This document shows positions 1 through 13,200 of a DNA stretch of 64,000 nt, piece after piece. The stretch lies in the NCBI RefSeq assembly GCF_040807025.1, contig NC_090942.1, positions 77,109,987 to 77,173,986 of the forward strand, written 5' to 3'. The stretch comes from Struthio camelus (taxonomy: Eukaryota > Chordata > Aves > Struthioniformes > Struthionidae). Position 1 is the first letter of the stretch; every line of letters begins with the position of its first letter. Under the pieces are notes generated by a model. The model did not search any database. It worked only from the letters and a program-made list of their open reading frames with translations, and was not told the DNA's origin. The translations under genes and the position numbers were made by a program.

Positions 1-159
1 CACAGAAAAACAGGAAAAGCTAAGTCCTTACCACAGGAAAGCTAAGTTCCCCCTACCTCATCCCTTGAGGGGCTAGAAAATTTTTCAGAACGAACTACTC
101 CTTCAGCTTGCTGCAGCCTTTTGAACTGTAAGCACCACTAAATTCAGTACAGAGTTCCA

Positions 160-2229
160 GCACTCTTTCAAAAAGACATCTTTATTATAAAAGATATAGA
201 AAATATTAGCGTTAAACTTATTTCACAATGTTAATCACAGCAGTTATAAAAAACACAAGGTAAACATGTTTAAGAGCATTTGTAGACGAAATAAGTGTTT
301 GCTACTTAGCCATCAGACATGGCAAAGATATGCTTAGTATCAGTGCTGTAAAGGCAGTCAGTGAGCATCAGTCTGCTAGAGGCCAGGGAAAGAGCACCGC
401 TCTCTGCTACCCCTGTTTGCCATTGCAGGGCAGCACAGTGGAGCAAGATCTAATTGCAGGATTTTACCCTAGCTCAACTGAGGCAGACATTCCAGCTCTA
501 AGCCATCCCAGGAATCCTTCTCAGTTAGAGCAGCTCCGCTACCTCAGGTGCCTTGTTATAAGCCTTCACTCTGTAAGGAGAAATGGGCTACAAGTCAAGT
601 CATTTTAAAGTCATTTTAATTCCTTTCTGCTACTAGGATGTTTCAGCCTTCAAATAAGAAGGTTCTCAGAAAGAGTTCTTTTGGCACTTTTAGTGCAAAA
701 AGTTGTTTTGCCTGCACTTAATGCCAAGAATTCAAAGTGGTGGCTGAAACCTTAAGTTTGCTTAGGTTATTCACTAGTTGTGGTTCCATTCAAGTGCCAA
801 AACAGCTATTCAGCTTCAAACAGGAAGGACTACCCATGTTGCTGCCCACATTCAAGATGCAAAGATAGGAAGAAGAATCAGAAAGAGCCACCAGAAACTG
901 TAGCAAGATATGGGATATGAGACTTCAGCCATAGTTTAATGCATGACAGGTCACCATGTAAACATTGAAGGTGAAGACCAGAGTTGGGAGTGGAGAAGGG
1001 GGAAAAAGGGTGGGGGGGAGGAGGGAAGAAGCCTTGGGACTGCTTGTGCATTTCTGTGAGCAAAACCCACAATGCTCTAGTTTGCATTTTGGAAAAAAAT
1101 GCTAGGCTTTGTTTTGAAGGAAGTGAATAAAGACACCGTACAAGATAGTAGTTCTCCACCAAATACAAGGATGGTGCGTTCTCTCCTTTTCACTCTGCAT
1201 TATCCTTTGGGCAGATTCAGTCCAAACTGGTAGGGAATGCATTCAGTCAGCAAGGATCCTGGTCTGTATTTTGCCTGCAGTGTGCCACTTCCATCCCTTA
1301 GAGGCAAAATTAAAAAGATACATTGATAAAAAATAAAAATAGCTAGTGTTTCAACCAAGTTCAGGAAAAAACTGCCATTGGCTATGAAGTGCTTATTTCA
1401 GTTACTCTTTTATAAGACAGCACCTCATCAAAAGAGGAGAGGTGATACCAGAGTTGAAACAAGACACAGGCTGTTCTGAAAGCAAACAAGGAGGCAGATC
1501 TCATGTTCTCTTAGCAGTCATCTTGGTACAGAGAGCAGAGAACCAGCTTGCTACAGAACCAACTGAAAGCAAGAGAAAAAGCCTTCTCGTCTTAGATGAG
1601 GTTCACTGTCTGAGCCCCGATGTGCACACATACAACAGTCAATCCAGTGCAGTCTAAATTCAAGTCACTTAGTTCAGCTTACAAGAATCAGTAATACTTC
1701 TTGGAAACAACTGTCTGCACCCATACATTTTATACCTATTTGAAGATGATACTTCAGTTGCTGCTAAAAGAACTGCTTATGTTTATGGTCCTCATCATCT
1801 TCCCTTGCAAGTTGACAGATTGCTCACCTTTGGGAGCGAGTCAGGCAGTATTTCAGCAGTGATTTTTCACACTGAGGGAAGAACCGACGTTGTACAGTTT
1901 ACCTTAAGGGCCGTTTTATACTTCCCATATCTAAACATCCAGCCAGATCACCACAAGACAAATAGCTGTACTTGACCCATAGTACAAGCTCTCTGCAGCT
2001 AGACACATGCATGTTACAGCAGGCTGAGCAGACCATTGAAGAAAAACAAGTCACATAGCAGCATGTAGTGTATTGACAGATCAATGCTTTTCTTCCAAGT
2101 TGTGCAAACACCATCCTCTCATTAGGCAGGGCGGTAAAAGCCTGTACCACTGGCTCATTGTTTGCTGACGATCACCCATCTCACACCATTCCTGGACTCT
2201 TCCTCTGCGTCCACCAGTTATTTGGCCGA
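160..2229 (-). other. TM7SF3: TM7SF3 3' untranslated region
   Basis: The sequence downstream of the TM7SF3 stop, about 2.05 kb, has no supportable coding potential. The only good poly(A) signal on this strand in the interval is AATAAA at 186-181, so cleavage is expected near 160-170. A weaker ATTAAA is read at 620-615. The exact end is inferred. The first 160 bases of the window are then intergenic, and I see nothing in them. Confidence 0.65.
181..186 (-). promoter_or_regulatory. TM7SF3: Poly(A) signal AATAAA of TM7SF3
   Basis: AATAAA on the minus strand (TTTATT on the plus strand), about 2.04 kb after the TM7SF3 stop codon, is the first canonical signal found in the transcript direction. 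Confidence 0.6.
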
Positions 2230-2492
2230 TTACAGAAGCAATGGAGTTCTTTCCCCAGCTGGCTGCTCTTTCTGAAAGACCTCTTTGATCTGCAATAGCT
2301 TGTTATGGATCCTCTCTCTCAGAGGAGGGATGTGATGGCTAGGGTCTAACACATTTGTGCTTCTGCGCTCCCTTTCCCTCTTCCAGAGGAGATAGGGGTG
2401 CGGTGGAAAGGGCACCTCACTTCTCTCTCGACGAAGCTGCACAGTTATTCCACTGAGGGCCACCATTGCCCACACTGCCAGGATGATAAAGT
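2230..2492 (-). CDS. TM7SF3: TM7SF3 coding exon 12 (membrane segment 7 and C-terminal tail)
   Basis: This exon encodes residue 482 to the end. The last helix, FIILAVWAMVALSGITVQL, is followed by LRRER, FPPHPYLLWKRERERR, a conserved DPSHHIPPLRER stretch and the terminal QPAGERTPLLL. TAA is at 2232-2230. The ERTPLLL end resembles an acidic/basic dileucine-type sorting signal; that reading is inference. The polypyrimidine tract before this exon contains a run of 23 T (minus strand). Confidence 0.97.
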
Positions 2493-4239
2493 CTGAAGGA
2501 AGGAAAAAAAAAAAAAAAAAAAAAAAGATTCCTTTGACAAAACAGAAGTCTCCCTCTCCTCCTAAGCACAATGCTGACAAGTTTAGAGACAGATAGCAAT
2601 GAAGTACTGTCTCTGCACCCCTGCACTCCTAAACTTGCACTCACATGGACACGCTTAAGAGGTGAGAAGATACATGGAGCTGATGCAGCCTATTAGGCAC
2701 AGAATTAGGCCTCGTGACTGCCCACTCCGAAAATCCATCAGCAGCAACTTGGAAGATGCTCCTCAGGCTTGGACTGCCACAAGTGTCTGTCACATAACCC
2801 CAGCATGCAGCTGCTAGAAGGCTGGTGTCTGACTAAATTGACTCAGTATTTCTCTTGAAGGACTAGAATTTTTAATTTGGATGTTAAGCCTCACAATACA
2901 CTTGCTACGTTCTCTGCTCATTCCCTCCTTCCTCCCAACGTGCACCGTTTACAACGGAAGCACAGACACAGTAGTTTGTCAGACAAGCATTTTATGCTCG
3001 TGTTTGTGTTAGCAGTTAAGAGGCCATATTCTCAACCACCAGGACACCATCTATTGAAAAAGTAGAGACTGCTAAGCAGTACAGTTCCTTTCCAGACCTT
3101 CTGACTTTGCTTATGCAGGTACAATGTTTGGAGAGGGATCAAGTCTAAAACTTTAACAGGTAGAGTTAACATACTTCAGCCTAGTCTTGTACTGGAAGAA
3201 TAGCATGAAGTCCAAAATGGAGTTTCAAAAGCTATAAAAGTAAAATGAACTAGAAGGTTCCCCTGCCTCCTCCCAGAAACTGTCCTTTCCATTTCTAGCC
3301 ACTGAATACCTTTGCATTTATTTTTCATGTGCAGTACCAACCTGCTTTGCAGGATGCCTGACTATCTCAGAGATCCAAAGGGGGGAGAAAAAAACCCCAA
3401 AAAAACCAAAAACAAAAAGACAAAAACACGCTTGTAATCACTTGGTTCCTTAAAGAATCAAGTCTGAAGAGCAGCACTCACCATTTGTTTGAAAAGGCAC
3501 ATTGGTGTAAGCTCTGCTGAAGTAATCATTGAGGATCCTTCTGAGTAGGTCTAAGGTGATGTATGCAAGACTTGTGTAGACATAACAAGCAATAGCTAAG
3601 ACCACTGAGTAGGAGCCTACTATTCCACAAGCCAATATGTTCAGCTAGAGGAGAGGAGGGAAAAGAGAAGAAAAAAATAAATAAAAATAGAAAGCAGTTT
3701 TGGGAGACTGATAAACATCCTCTTTGTTCCCCACCTCCTTAAGGCAGCATTTTGTATTGGTTCAACACTCTTACAAGATATCTGAGTACTAGTGAGCTGC
3801 TCACACAAGTTATCCAACCACCCTATTAAAACAGTAGTAGTGGTGTCCACTAACAATTGTCTTTAGTCTATGTGCAACATCAGAATAAAAACCAATCCTT
3901 TGCTTATGGACCTTTCAACACAAGTGGGACTGAACAGGAACTGTCTAGAGCCACTCCTGTGCTGAGCTACATGAGGCCATGTTAAGTTTTCTGTACACAT
4001 CCCACAGAACTGCGTTTTACGTGAAAGTGTTTGACACCCCCCTTCCTCCCTTCTCCCCGAGATAACCACGCAGATTACTTACAATTCTTGGACAGCCAAA
4101 AAAAAGCACTGGAATCATCAAGGCCACGCAAGAAAAGGTCACCCAGAACACAACATCATCACGGAAGACTCTGTAATCTCCTGCAGAGATACCACATTCC
4201 ACAAGTAGTTTCTTTTTACTAGTGTTTATAAAACATGCT

Positions 4240-4270
<31 letters not shown>

Positions 4271-7200
4271 GGTTTGGAATGAACTCCTCCACATACACTG
4301 CATATTCAGAAATTACATGGAGTAGCGCATGGAAAAGCACAGCTTCTGCGCTCAACTGCCATTTCTTTAAAAATGCATTTTAGCAGTGTTACCCTATACG
4401 AGGGTAGAAAAAGAAAGCCTTGTTTCAGTACAGGTCTCGTACCCTAAGCAGGGACAGCAGATCTTTTTGAAATATTTGCTACTCATCTAATAGGAGCATC
4501 GGAGTACTTCTGTTCAGTAAGAGGCCATTTACTACCTGTGCAAGTTTATAATCTACAAGCCTACATCTAGGTAGGTTTGGCTCTAGAGTCTGGTGCAAGA
4601 AGTGCAGCCTATACACATAACATGGGGCACCACACTCTCTTGGCTTTAGGAAGAGTAATTAAGTCATTTGAGTAAACACTGTTTTGCCCTCCCTGCTTTC
4701 TAAGGCCTGTCAGTTAAGCACAGAGGACAAGCTGACCCCAAGAAGATCCACTGTTTTACTGTAATAAAGAGCAACCACAGACCGCGTGGACTATCGTAGA
4801 ATCTAGGCTCAAGTCAAACACAGATGACTTGAGAATGAAAAATTGCCGCAACAAGGGATCTTGATTAAGAAGACTCAAAAGAAGCGCAGTTTTGAGATGT
4901 AAAGTTACAGCAGAAGCAGCAGTGTGGCTAATGCTCTGATGCCCCTGAGGGGCTGCAGCTCTGCAGCCAGGCTTGCTTTTAAGTGGATCTGTCTTCTCCT
5001 ATTGTTTCTCTCCCCAGGTCATTCTAGAGACCCTGATGACGTTGATTCATCTGCAAATACTTGACTTGTAGAGCAATACTGCCAACAAGGCTGTTTGCAC
5101 TGTGACATGGTGAAAGGTAACAGCAAGAACTCTTGATCTATGGTGCCTTCACTCATGAAGCCTCTGAGTTAGTCTGTAGACTCTCTACTGTAACTTGCTT
5201 AGGATCAGAGAGAACAAGATAGACAGCAAATGCATGCCTGAAGCAGAGCTGGTATCAGACTGCTGAGACAGCAAGCAGCTTGGGTGGGGAGAGCCTCAAC
5301 AAGTCATTTGCAGAGTAAGCAGTTTCCTTTTCCCACCAGGGCTGATTCCCTAAGTAACTTCAACTGCAGCACACCTGAAAGAAAGCTTCAGGGACAGCTC
5401 TATTCCTCTCAACACTGGAAAGGGAAAATTAAGCATCACATTAAGATAAGCCAGTTAGTAGCATTCATCTTGGAGCCTTGCAGTGTCCTGGAGGGATATC
5501 AGAAGCTACATTCAGAAACTAGATCCCTGTAATACAGCAGTAAAGCATCTAAGCAGCATCTAAGCACTCTGCAACAGATTATTTCAGTGCATACCTAGTG
5601 GAGTGAAGAAGATGACTGATGAGAAGAGAAATCCCAGCACGAGTCCAATAATCAACATACAAAGTAGGACAGAGCCGAATCTCCACCAGTTAGCAACTAG
5701 GAGAAGCCCTCCGATAATTCCAGCTACTGCTGTCAAAATGAGACGTACTGAAAAAGAAAAGAGGAAATTCCAAACTAAGAACTGTGGCAAAACACTGAAA
5801 GCTTCAATTCCTGCAGTAGCACATATAGCAGTTTTACTTGCATGCTTGATTTCATTACGTAATGAAGCCTTTCTGTGAAAGGCCTTACTATTAGTTCCAA
5901 ACAACTGTATCAGCATTCACAGTAATAGCTATCTCTCAGTTCTCCTTCACACGTTTCACTTAAAGCCTCTAGTCAGCAACTGAGGGTATGGTACTGAAAG
6001 ACCAGTGTAGGACTGCAATCAAAAGTGTCACTACTTGAGCTGCCAGGGTAGTTATGGTTGTGACAAATAACGTGTACGTATCATGAAAAGTAACTGTGTG
6101 AGATATGATCTACGAAAAGACAAAAGAACTCTAATTCTTGCCAGCCTAACAAACAGGGTGCAGACCATTTATGCTGTCAGCTTACAGAGGAAAAATGCAT
6201 TTGAACTGAAACTGAGGTGTCCCCTCCGCTACGAAAGGGAGGTGGGAAGGAAACAGCATGTTGTAAATTGCCAGCTGGCTTCCAAAATTTTGATCTTCCT
6301 TGGATAGATATTCAAATTTGTCTTTTACAGTTGCAGCTATTAATTCTGTGTCACTACTGTTTGAGGTCAGAAGCAACACTTATTCTGCATGCGTTGGTGC
6401 TGCTGGGGTAGTCAGCCCAGTTCAGTCACCCATGTATCAGGCTCCTATCCTTCTTAAGGCTAGCCAGCCACAAGCACAATCAAAGTTAAGGGATCCACAA
6501 TAATATTGCTTTGGGAAGAGAACTACGTATCCTGACAAATCTACTCACCATCATAGCCAAGGCCAGTTACCCTAGTAATGAATACAAAGAAGAAGAATCC
6601 TGTGAATATGAAGCCCATGAAGAATAAGCCTAGAGAAAAGGGAGAGGAAAAAAAAAAAGATTTAGCATGCTGTCCTATCACTTCATACTACGCCTATTTT
6701 ACACCCTCAGACACCTTCATTTCATAACAGCGAACAGGAAGTTTCAGTTCAGTGACTGAGAATCACAAAAGGAGAACCACACAACGCTGTCTTATTCTGG
6801 AAAAGCTCTTAGGTACTTCAAATTCAAATAATCAAAAAAGTTAAATATTTATTTCTGTGCTAGCCAGCAAGCACACCTAGTGTCTGTTCTCCGAATACCA
6901 GAAGCTTCTTGCTCTGCACGCAAGAGCTCTGATCCCATCGAGCAAAGCAGCAGACACAGCTGACGTGAAATCACTACCAAGTGACCCTTAACTACGCTTC
7001 TAAGTTACATCAAGTAACATCTATGAAATTCCAACCACGCTTATGGCAAGAAGCAAAAGCATTCAGTACCTGTTTTCCAGAACCTGTGTCCAAAAAAGCA
7101 AGTGAAGAGACCAAGAACAGCAAGAACAGTGAAGAATATTTTGGTAGAGAGTTTGCCTACAAGGAGAAAGAAAAAGGGTAACTAGAATATTCCCTGCAAT

Positions 7201-10200
7201 GATGAGACTGAGATAAGGTAAGGTTGCTGTCATCCAGTCAGTATAACAGCTGCTACTCCTTCAGAAGCACAATGTGAACAGATGTGCCTGATCTAAAGCT
7301 TATCTTAAAAGAATCTCCAACAGAATATTTAAGCAATCCCAGTCTGATTAGGAAAAAGCTTTCTTCTTGCTCAAAAGACTCAAGTTCCTGCAACTCTACT
7401 ACTCAAGCAGTTTTAACTTGCTGTTTTTGTTACCATTTCAGCTTTACCTGGAAATTTCTTTGCTCAGCTTTAAAATGGGGCAATTCAACCATCTATAGAG
7501 AACCAGGGAGAGAGGGATGGGACAAACCACCACAATGCTACAGGATTAGCGACTGAGGTTGCAATTGCAGTCTTTGTCACTGCAGCGTTTATCACAATGT
7601 CCCTTTAATATACTTTTTCATGCAACAGAAAGGACTGTCAGCATCCCAGTTTTGTTCACCTCTGTCTTCTAGACAAAATTCTTACTAGTATCTAAGCTAC
7701 TTGAGATGAGTAAACTCTGAAGTCTCTCTGAATTAGAGAGGAGACTTTTAGCCTGGATAAATAGTCTCTTGCCCATAAGACAGCATCAAATTTGTCAACA
7801 GTTACTTATGTTATGGCATACAGGAAAACAAACCAGAACGAATCTTGCATTATGAACCCTATTCTCTCTACTGTCCTATCCCTTCTGCAGTCATAATAGC
7901 AACAGTAGCTTTACTCTTCTTCTCCAGTTCTATCATTATAACTTCACACAGTGAGTAACATGACTTTGTAGTCATTTTTCTATTACTGGCATTTGTTTAT
8001 CAAATTAGGTTCACACTTATTTTTGTACGACTGTCTCCTTTCAAAATATTTGTTGGTTGTTGTTAGCACTGGTACAGTTAGAGATCAGGCTGGATTCTAA
8101 TTCAGTTTTATGTTTTATTAGCCTAGTTTCACATACAGCATCTATAGTAAGTGACTTTAGCTTTTTCCCTTTAGATTGAGTATGTAATCTTGTGTGGCAC
8201 TACAGAGTTGCCAGTTTGTATTTGCAAACCACAAATTAAATCTCTGCTTAGTTTAATCTTCAATCACAAACAGTTCCTCTCGGTCTTATTTTACCATCCC
8301 AAGAGTTTTGCTCAATCAAGAGGTAGACAGAGACATAAAAGAACAGAATATATCCAGTGTAGAACAAACAGCTCCTTCATACGTGCTGAAGTCTCAACAG
8401 CTTCGCTCAGCATATCAGAGCATATCAAGCTTTTGGGACTTGTATGTCCTTGCCAGCATGTCTCAACTTACTGACAGAAGAGCAGTTATCCACTAGGTCG
8501 GCAAAGCTGCAGGCATATGTATGCACAGGTATGTATGCAGCAGAAGTATTCCAAAGAGGATCCCATACTATGACATTGTAGATCACACCTTGCCCGGGGA
8601 GTGAGGAAAAGTAGACATTGGTCTTGTCATCAGTTGTCAGTGTAAGCATCTGAGAAAATAAAGTGCGTTAATTGCAAAGACCTGCTTTTCACTACTACTG
8701 ATGGCATGTTCATGTGCAATTGCAGCAGCTGAGGCAGTACTCAGCAACTCAAGGAAAAAGACAAGCAAAAAGTCCAAGTGAAAGCTCTCCTATTCTGAGC
8801 CCTCTCAGTATTACCAGTCCAAGCATTATGGGCTCACAGGATGCATTCCGCTTCCTCCCACGTTACCTACATCTTTGACAGGTTAAGATTCTCCAAGCTG
8901 CCACGTGTTTGCTTCTCTCTATTTGAGGACAAAGTCAAATTCCCCATCAGCCTACTAATGCAGGTCTAGCCTCTGAAGCAGGCAAGGCTGTTGTTCTACC
9001 TCCAGCAAGGCTGGGCTAGTCACAACTGTTGACATTCCCCCACCCCTGTCCCTGTTCCTCCTGGAACACCTTTCTGGGGAGCAGAGAGCATACAGTGAAC
9101 GTTCACTCTCCCCTATGAGATCTCTTTATGCCCCTCCAAATTGGATCTGCTTTCTAGTCCATTCCACCACGCTTTCCCACCTCCTCTGTTCCTTGCATTC
9201 CCTGTCCAGTCCTTAGCACCTGCCAGGCACTGTAGGAGCCTGCAGTCATCCCTTTTCAAAAGCAGCTCTTCTTCCACATTGGGTTTATAGGCACTCAGCG
9301 GCAGCACTGTTCCAGCCAAACTGGCCTCAACACCACTGAAGCAGCATTATGGCTAAAGCAATATTTAGCAGGAAGACACCGTGCTAAGAACTTGTTTAAT
9401 GGAGAAGAGTGTGCAAGATATACAAAAACACCTCACAGACCAATCACTACCATCTTCCTAATATCAGAGTCCATTACTGGAAGTCTCAACCCTGCCACAT
9501 CACTGGGATAGGCTCGTTAGCCAGCTCTATCCCAAGCCAGTGGTTGGCATTTTGTAGGCATCACGCACTTCCTAGCTAGGAATCTCAGATAAAAGTAAGA
9601 AGCATAAGCAGCTTGCCTTTGCCACCACGCAAAGGAGGAAAAAAAAAAAAAAAAAGACCAAACACACACACACCACACCACAGGGGAAAGTGAAAAGTTA
9701 AGTCAGTGCCACTGTCAAACACTTGGCGCACTAATGCTTCAGACTTACTTTAATGCCATTAGCTTTAATACTGTGCACCTCAGACATCTTCCGGATGTGG
9801 TTCATGAGTACCATCTCAGAGAGATCATTCTCTGGTAAAAAGTATTGATAGACATCATAACGCAGTCGCCATCTGGAGTTCTGACCAGTTCCTGAATCAC
9901 AGGATGGTGGATTTGCTCCTCTATAATTAAAGAGAGATCAGCTACATCCCCAGTATAAGCCCTCAGACATTAATATTAGCTTTCAGAAGTTTCCTGTCTG
10001 AACTGGCATTACTTGGCTTCTGCTCTTCAGTTTTGAATCAGTTGGTGGCCTTAACTTGTAGGCTGTAAATGCTTGTGCAAATGGATTACCGCCAGGATTA
10101 CACAGCAGAACCCTGATGCAGCTAGAGGGTCTGTTCGGGCATTTGCCTTTAAATTTACAGAGGCTTCTTGTAAGTTGTCATAAGGAACCGGCACATGAAT

Positions 10201-13200
10201 TCAAAGATGTCACAACAGCCAGAGCATTACAGCTTCAGTGTTTGTTTTTCCATATATGCAATATATAAAAAGCTCTGTCAAGAGGCATGAAGACAGTGGT
10301 CAGGGAATGGGGAAGGCTATCTGGGACACCACACACTACCCAGGAGATAACAGCTTATGACCTCAAGTGTTAATGTTTGGCAAAACTCTAGGTCATTACA
10401 ACACTTTCATAGCAGTAAAGTAATGAAATGGGCTATGATGCACAAATTCTCCTCAAATGGAGTAAATCACCATCAGGAACAGGAAGATCTAGTATTTGCT
10501 GACTGCTTGCACATCTGAAGTCGTAAACTGGGTAAATGTCTCCCACAAGCTGCAGCTTTCAATTCTTATCTCTCCCATGTTACCCTTCTCTCCTCCTCCT
10601 CCTTTACCTTTTAGTTTGCTTGTTGCAGCAAACAAGATTTCTGCCAGGAGTTGAACACACAGCCTTTCCAGCAGAATCTTGTTTTATGGCCCTGGTCAAA
10701 TACAGGATTAGAAAGGTCTGACCATCAGCATACTGAAGTTTTTCACGCACCTGGCATATCCCAAGTTTGCGGGAGCAAACTTGATGTGTATATCAACCAA
10801 GCTATAGTCTAGGTAAATATTGGGATCCACTTCCAAGTCAAATTCTAAATTGCAGCCTCCAGGAATAGGATCTGAAATACAGATAGTTAGCTGTAGTAGT
10901 TTTTACTCCCCCTTTACACGATAGGAAAAGTTTCATTAAGACTGCAAACACATACTTGTAGGCACAGTCTGTTTGTTGAGGATCTAAAAATCATCGTGTT
11001 TCAGTCGTGTAGACAACACAGGTGTTTTCACTATAATCACTAAGATAGGTCCCATTACACATGCACAGCAGTTCACTACTCTAAGGCTGAAATCATAACA
11101 AGATCATACAATACATCTGATACTTGCAACTTTTTAATTCAGCATCGATCCCAAGCTTTGACAGCCCATTGCAAGAGGGTTTCTGACATCTCCATCCTAC
11201 ATTTGCACCATTTAAGAACATCACCTCTAGAAGATCAACACCTCAGTTCTCATGGTTAGCTTGTTATAGGCAGAGCTGGTATCCCTCAACAAGTAATAAG
11301 AACATACCTTTCTCCATATAAGGTATGGAGATAGCTGTGCTTAACACCTGGTTAGCATCCAGTGACCGAAGATACCACGTACATATACTCTGCTGAGGCC
11401 GAAGGATGGAAACCAATCCTTTGTCTACTCCAGTTCCTGAGCTGTTCACAGAGGGATTCTGGATAGAAATAGATTATGTAAGCACAGAGTCCTTCCCGAG
11501 TACATTTCATCACAACTTGACATATTGCATACGAATCATATTCCTGAAGTCACAAGATCCCAGGGCACATATTGCAGTACCAGCTGCCACAAGTGAGGCA
11601 CTCAAGCCCTGAGACCTAGCTGCTGGCTCAGAGCTAGGAAAAAAGGAAGAGGCCTAACACCACCTGCTGCCTAGCTTAAGCTCCAAAACCAACTGATAAA
11701 ACTGGAAACCATCAAAGAGTTAATACCACAAGCAAATTGCAGATGGTACTACACGCATTCTGAGAACTGGAATGTGGAGACACCTTGCTCTCTCCACCAG
11801 AATGGTGCTGATTGTATGACAGCTGGCTTAACACTAGCCATACCAGACCTGTGCTTTGTTCCTGGAAAGCTATTAAGACGCCTGTATACACGCACCATAT
11901 ACCCACCTGGGGAATATTGGCTTGCACATAATACAAGTGCCTGGGGTCGAGTTGGGCATTGACCCAATCTCCTCCCTACCCAGTACAACCTCCTTTCAAA
12001 ACCAGGGGTCCTGAGGAAAAACCAGGGCAGCAACAGCAGTGCCACACTCATATGGCTGGAACAAACAATTAACCTGCACTCAAATCTGTTTTCCAGCATC
12101 AAAAGCATGCTCTTTTCCAAGATCACACAGTAATCTGAGGCAGCTCCATATGGAGCCACTGGCAAGCTTTAAGGTCTGGCTCACCTCTGGATTTCCAGAG
12201 GTAGGCCAGCCCTGGAAGTAGTACAGGCATTTATGCGGCACTATCCTTGGTCTGGGAAACCCTGTGGATGCAGACAGTGCCTGAATCCACAGCAGAAATA
12301 ATTATGCTACAGATAATCAAGACCTGAATAGGTCTAACAATAGTCCCTGAAACCTGTAATCCTGGGCATTTCAGCAATCCAAAGAGGGTTGAGGTGGGCG
12401 ACTTGTGGGACAGGTTACTCATCTCAACTTCCCAGTGTAGTCATTGCCACCCAGCATATCTTAATTTGGGATATATTGAAGGGGAGAGAAATCAATAGCT
12501 GTTAGATCTCCACCTAGCACCTTCAACCTAGTCTACATCCTGTTCAAATAAGACTTAGATCCGCACAGCGGCAGAAAGTCAGTACTTCAGATCATATCCC
12601 AGTGATTACAGGGCAAACTGAGCCTAACGTATAAGCAGTAGGAATGCTTAAGTTGTTAGCCAGAAGTAGGAGCCTTCACTGTAGTACTGTGAAGGAAGTT
12701 CTCTACATGCCACCAAACAAGAACTAAATTCAGGGGAAGCAATGGGATAACAAAACACTATCTGTAGTAGCCAGACCCAAGACACACAAATGCCTACATA
12801 TCCCAAAGTGATCATACTTAGCATAAAGAGATAACTGGCAAATGCTTATCATGAATCTGTTTATCAAATAAAAGCAGATGGGTATCTGCCAGCAGTCACC
12901 TGTCAAAAGCACCACTCCATCAAGAACAAAGAGTCTTGAAACACTTTCAACCCAGTTCTGAGGTTCCTCTTAGTATTCTAGCCTCCAAAATAGCAGCAAC
13001 AATATACAAATATGAGAAAGGTGGTATTATTCTATCTTGAGAAATCCAGAAAGTCATGCAGGTAACATACGCTTTATGTTTCTACAGCTTCAGTTCTATA
13101 TACATACCTATATGTACCAGAACCAGCTACTGCTTCTCACTTAGGGAGTGGGGGGGGGGGAATAACAGTTAAGATCAGAACTGACACCCTTACCATACCT

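Larger units (their letters stand above)
2493..11307 (-). other. TM7SF3: TM7SF3 introns 3-11
   Basis: The introns lie at 10872-11307, 9921-10750, 8650-9748, 7157-8471, 6630-7069, 5748-6548, 4181-5594, 3645-4082 and 2493-3481. All are GT-AG. Apart from homopolymers (A at 2504-2526, T at 4243-4266, A near 9641-9656 followed by a short CA run) I recognise no repeat family or nested gene. The short open frames inside them have no family features. Confidence 0.75.

Noticed and set aside
12099-12115. Single p53-like half-site AAGCATGCTC in TM7SF3 intron 2
   Set aside because: TM7SF3 is reported to be p53-responsive, but a single half-site of this kind occurs by chance often and no adjacent second half-site is visible.
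11749-12165. 138-residue minus-strand open frame inside TM7SF3 intron 2
   Set aside because: The flanking exons join in phase without it and it has no counterpart in the TM7SF3 family.
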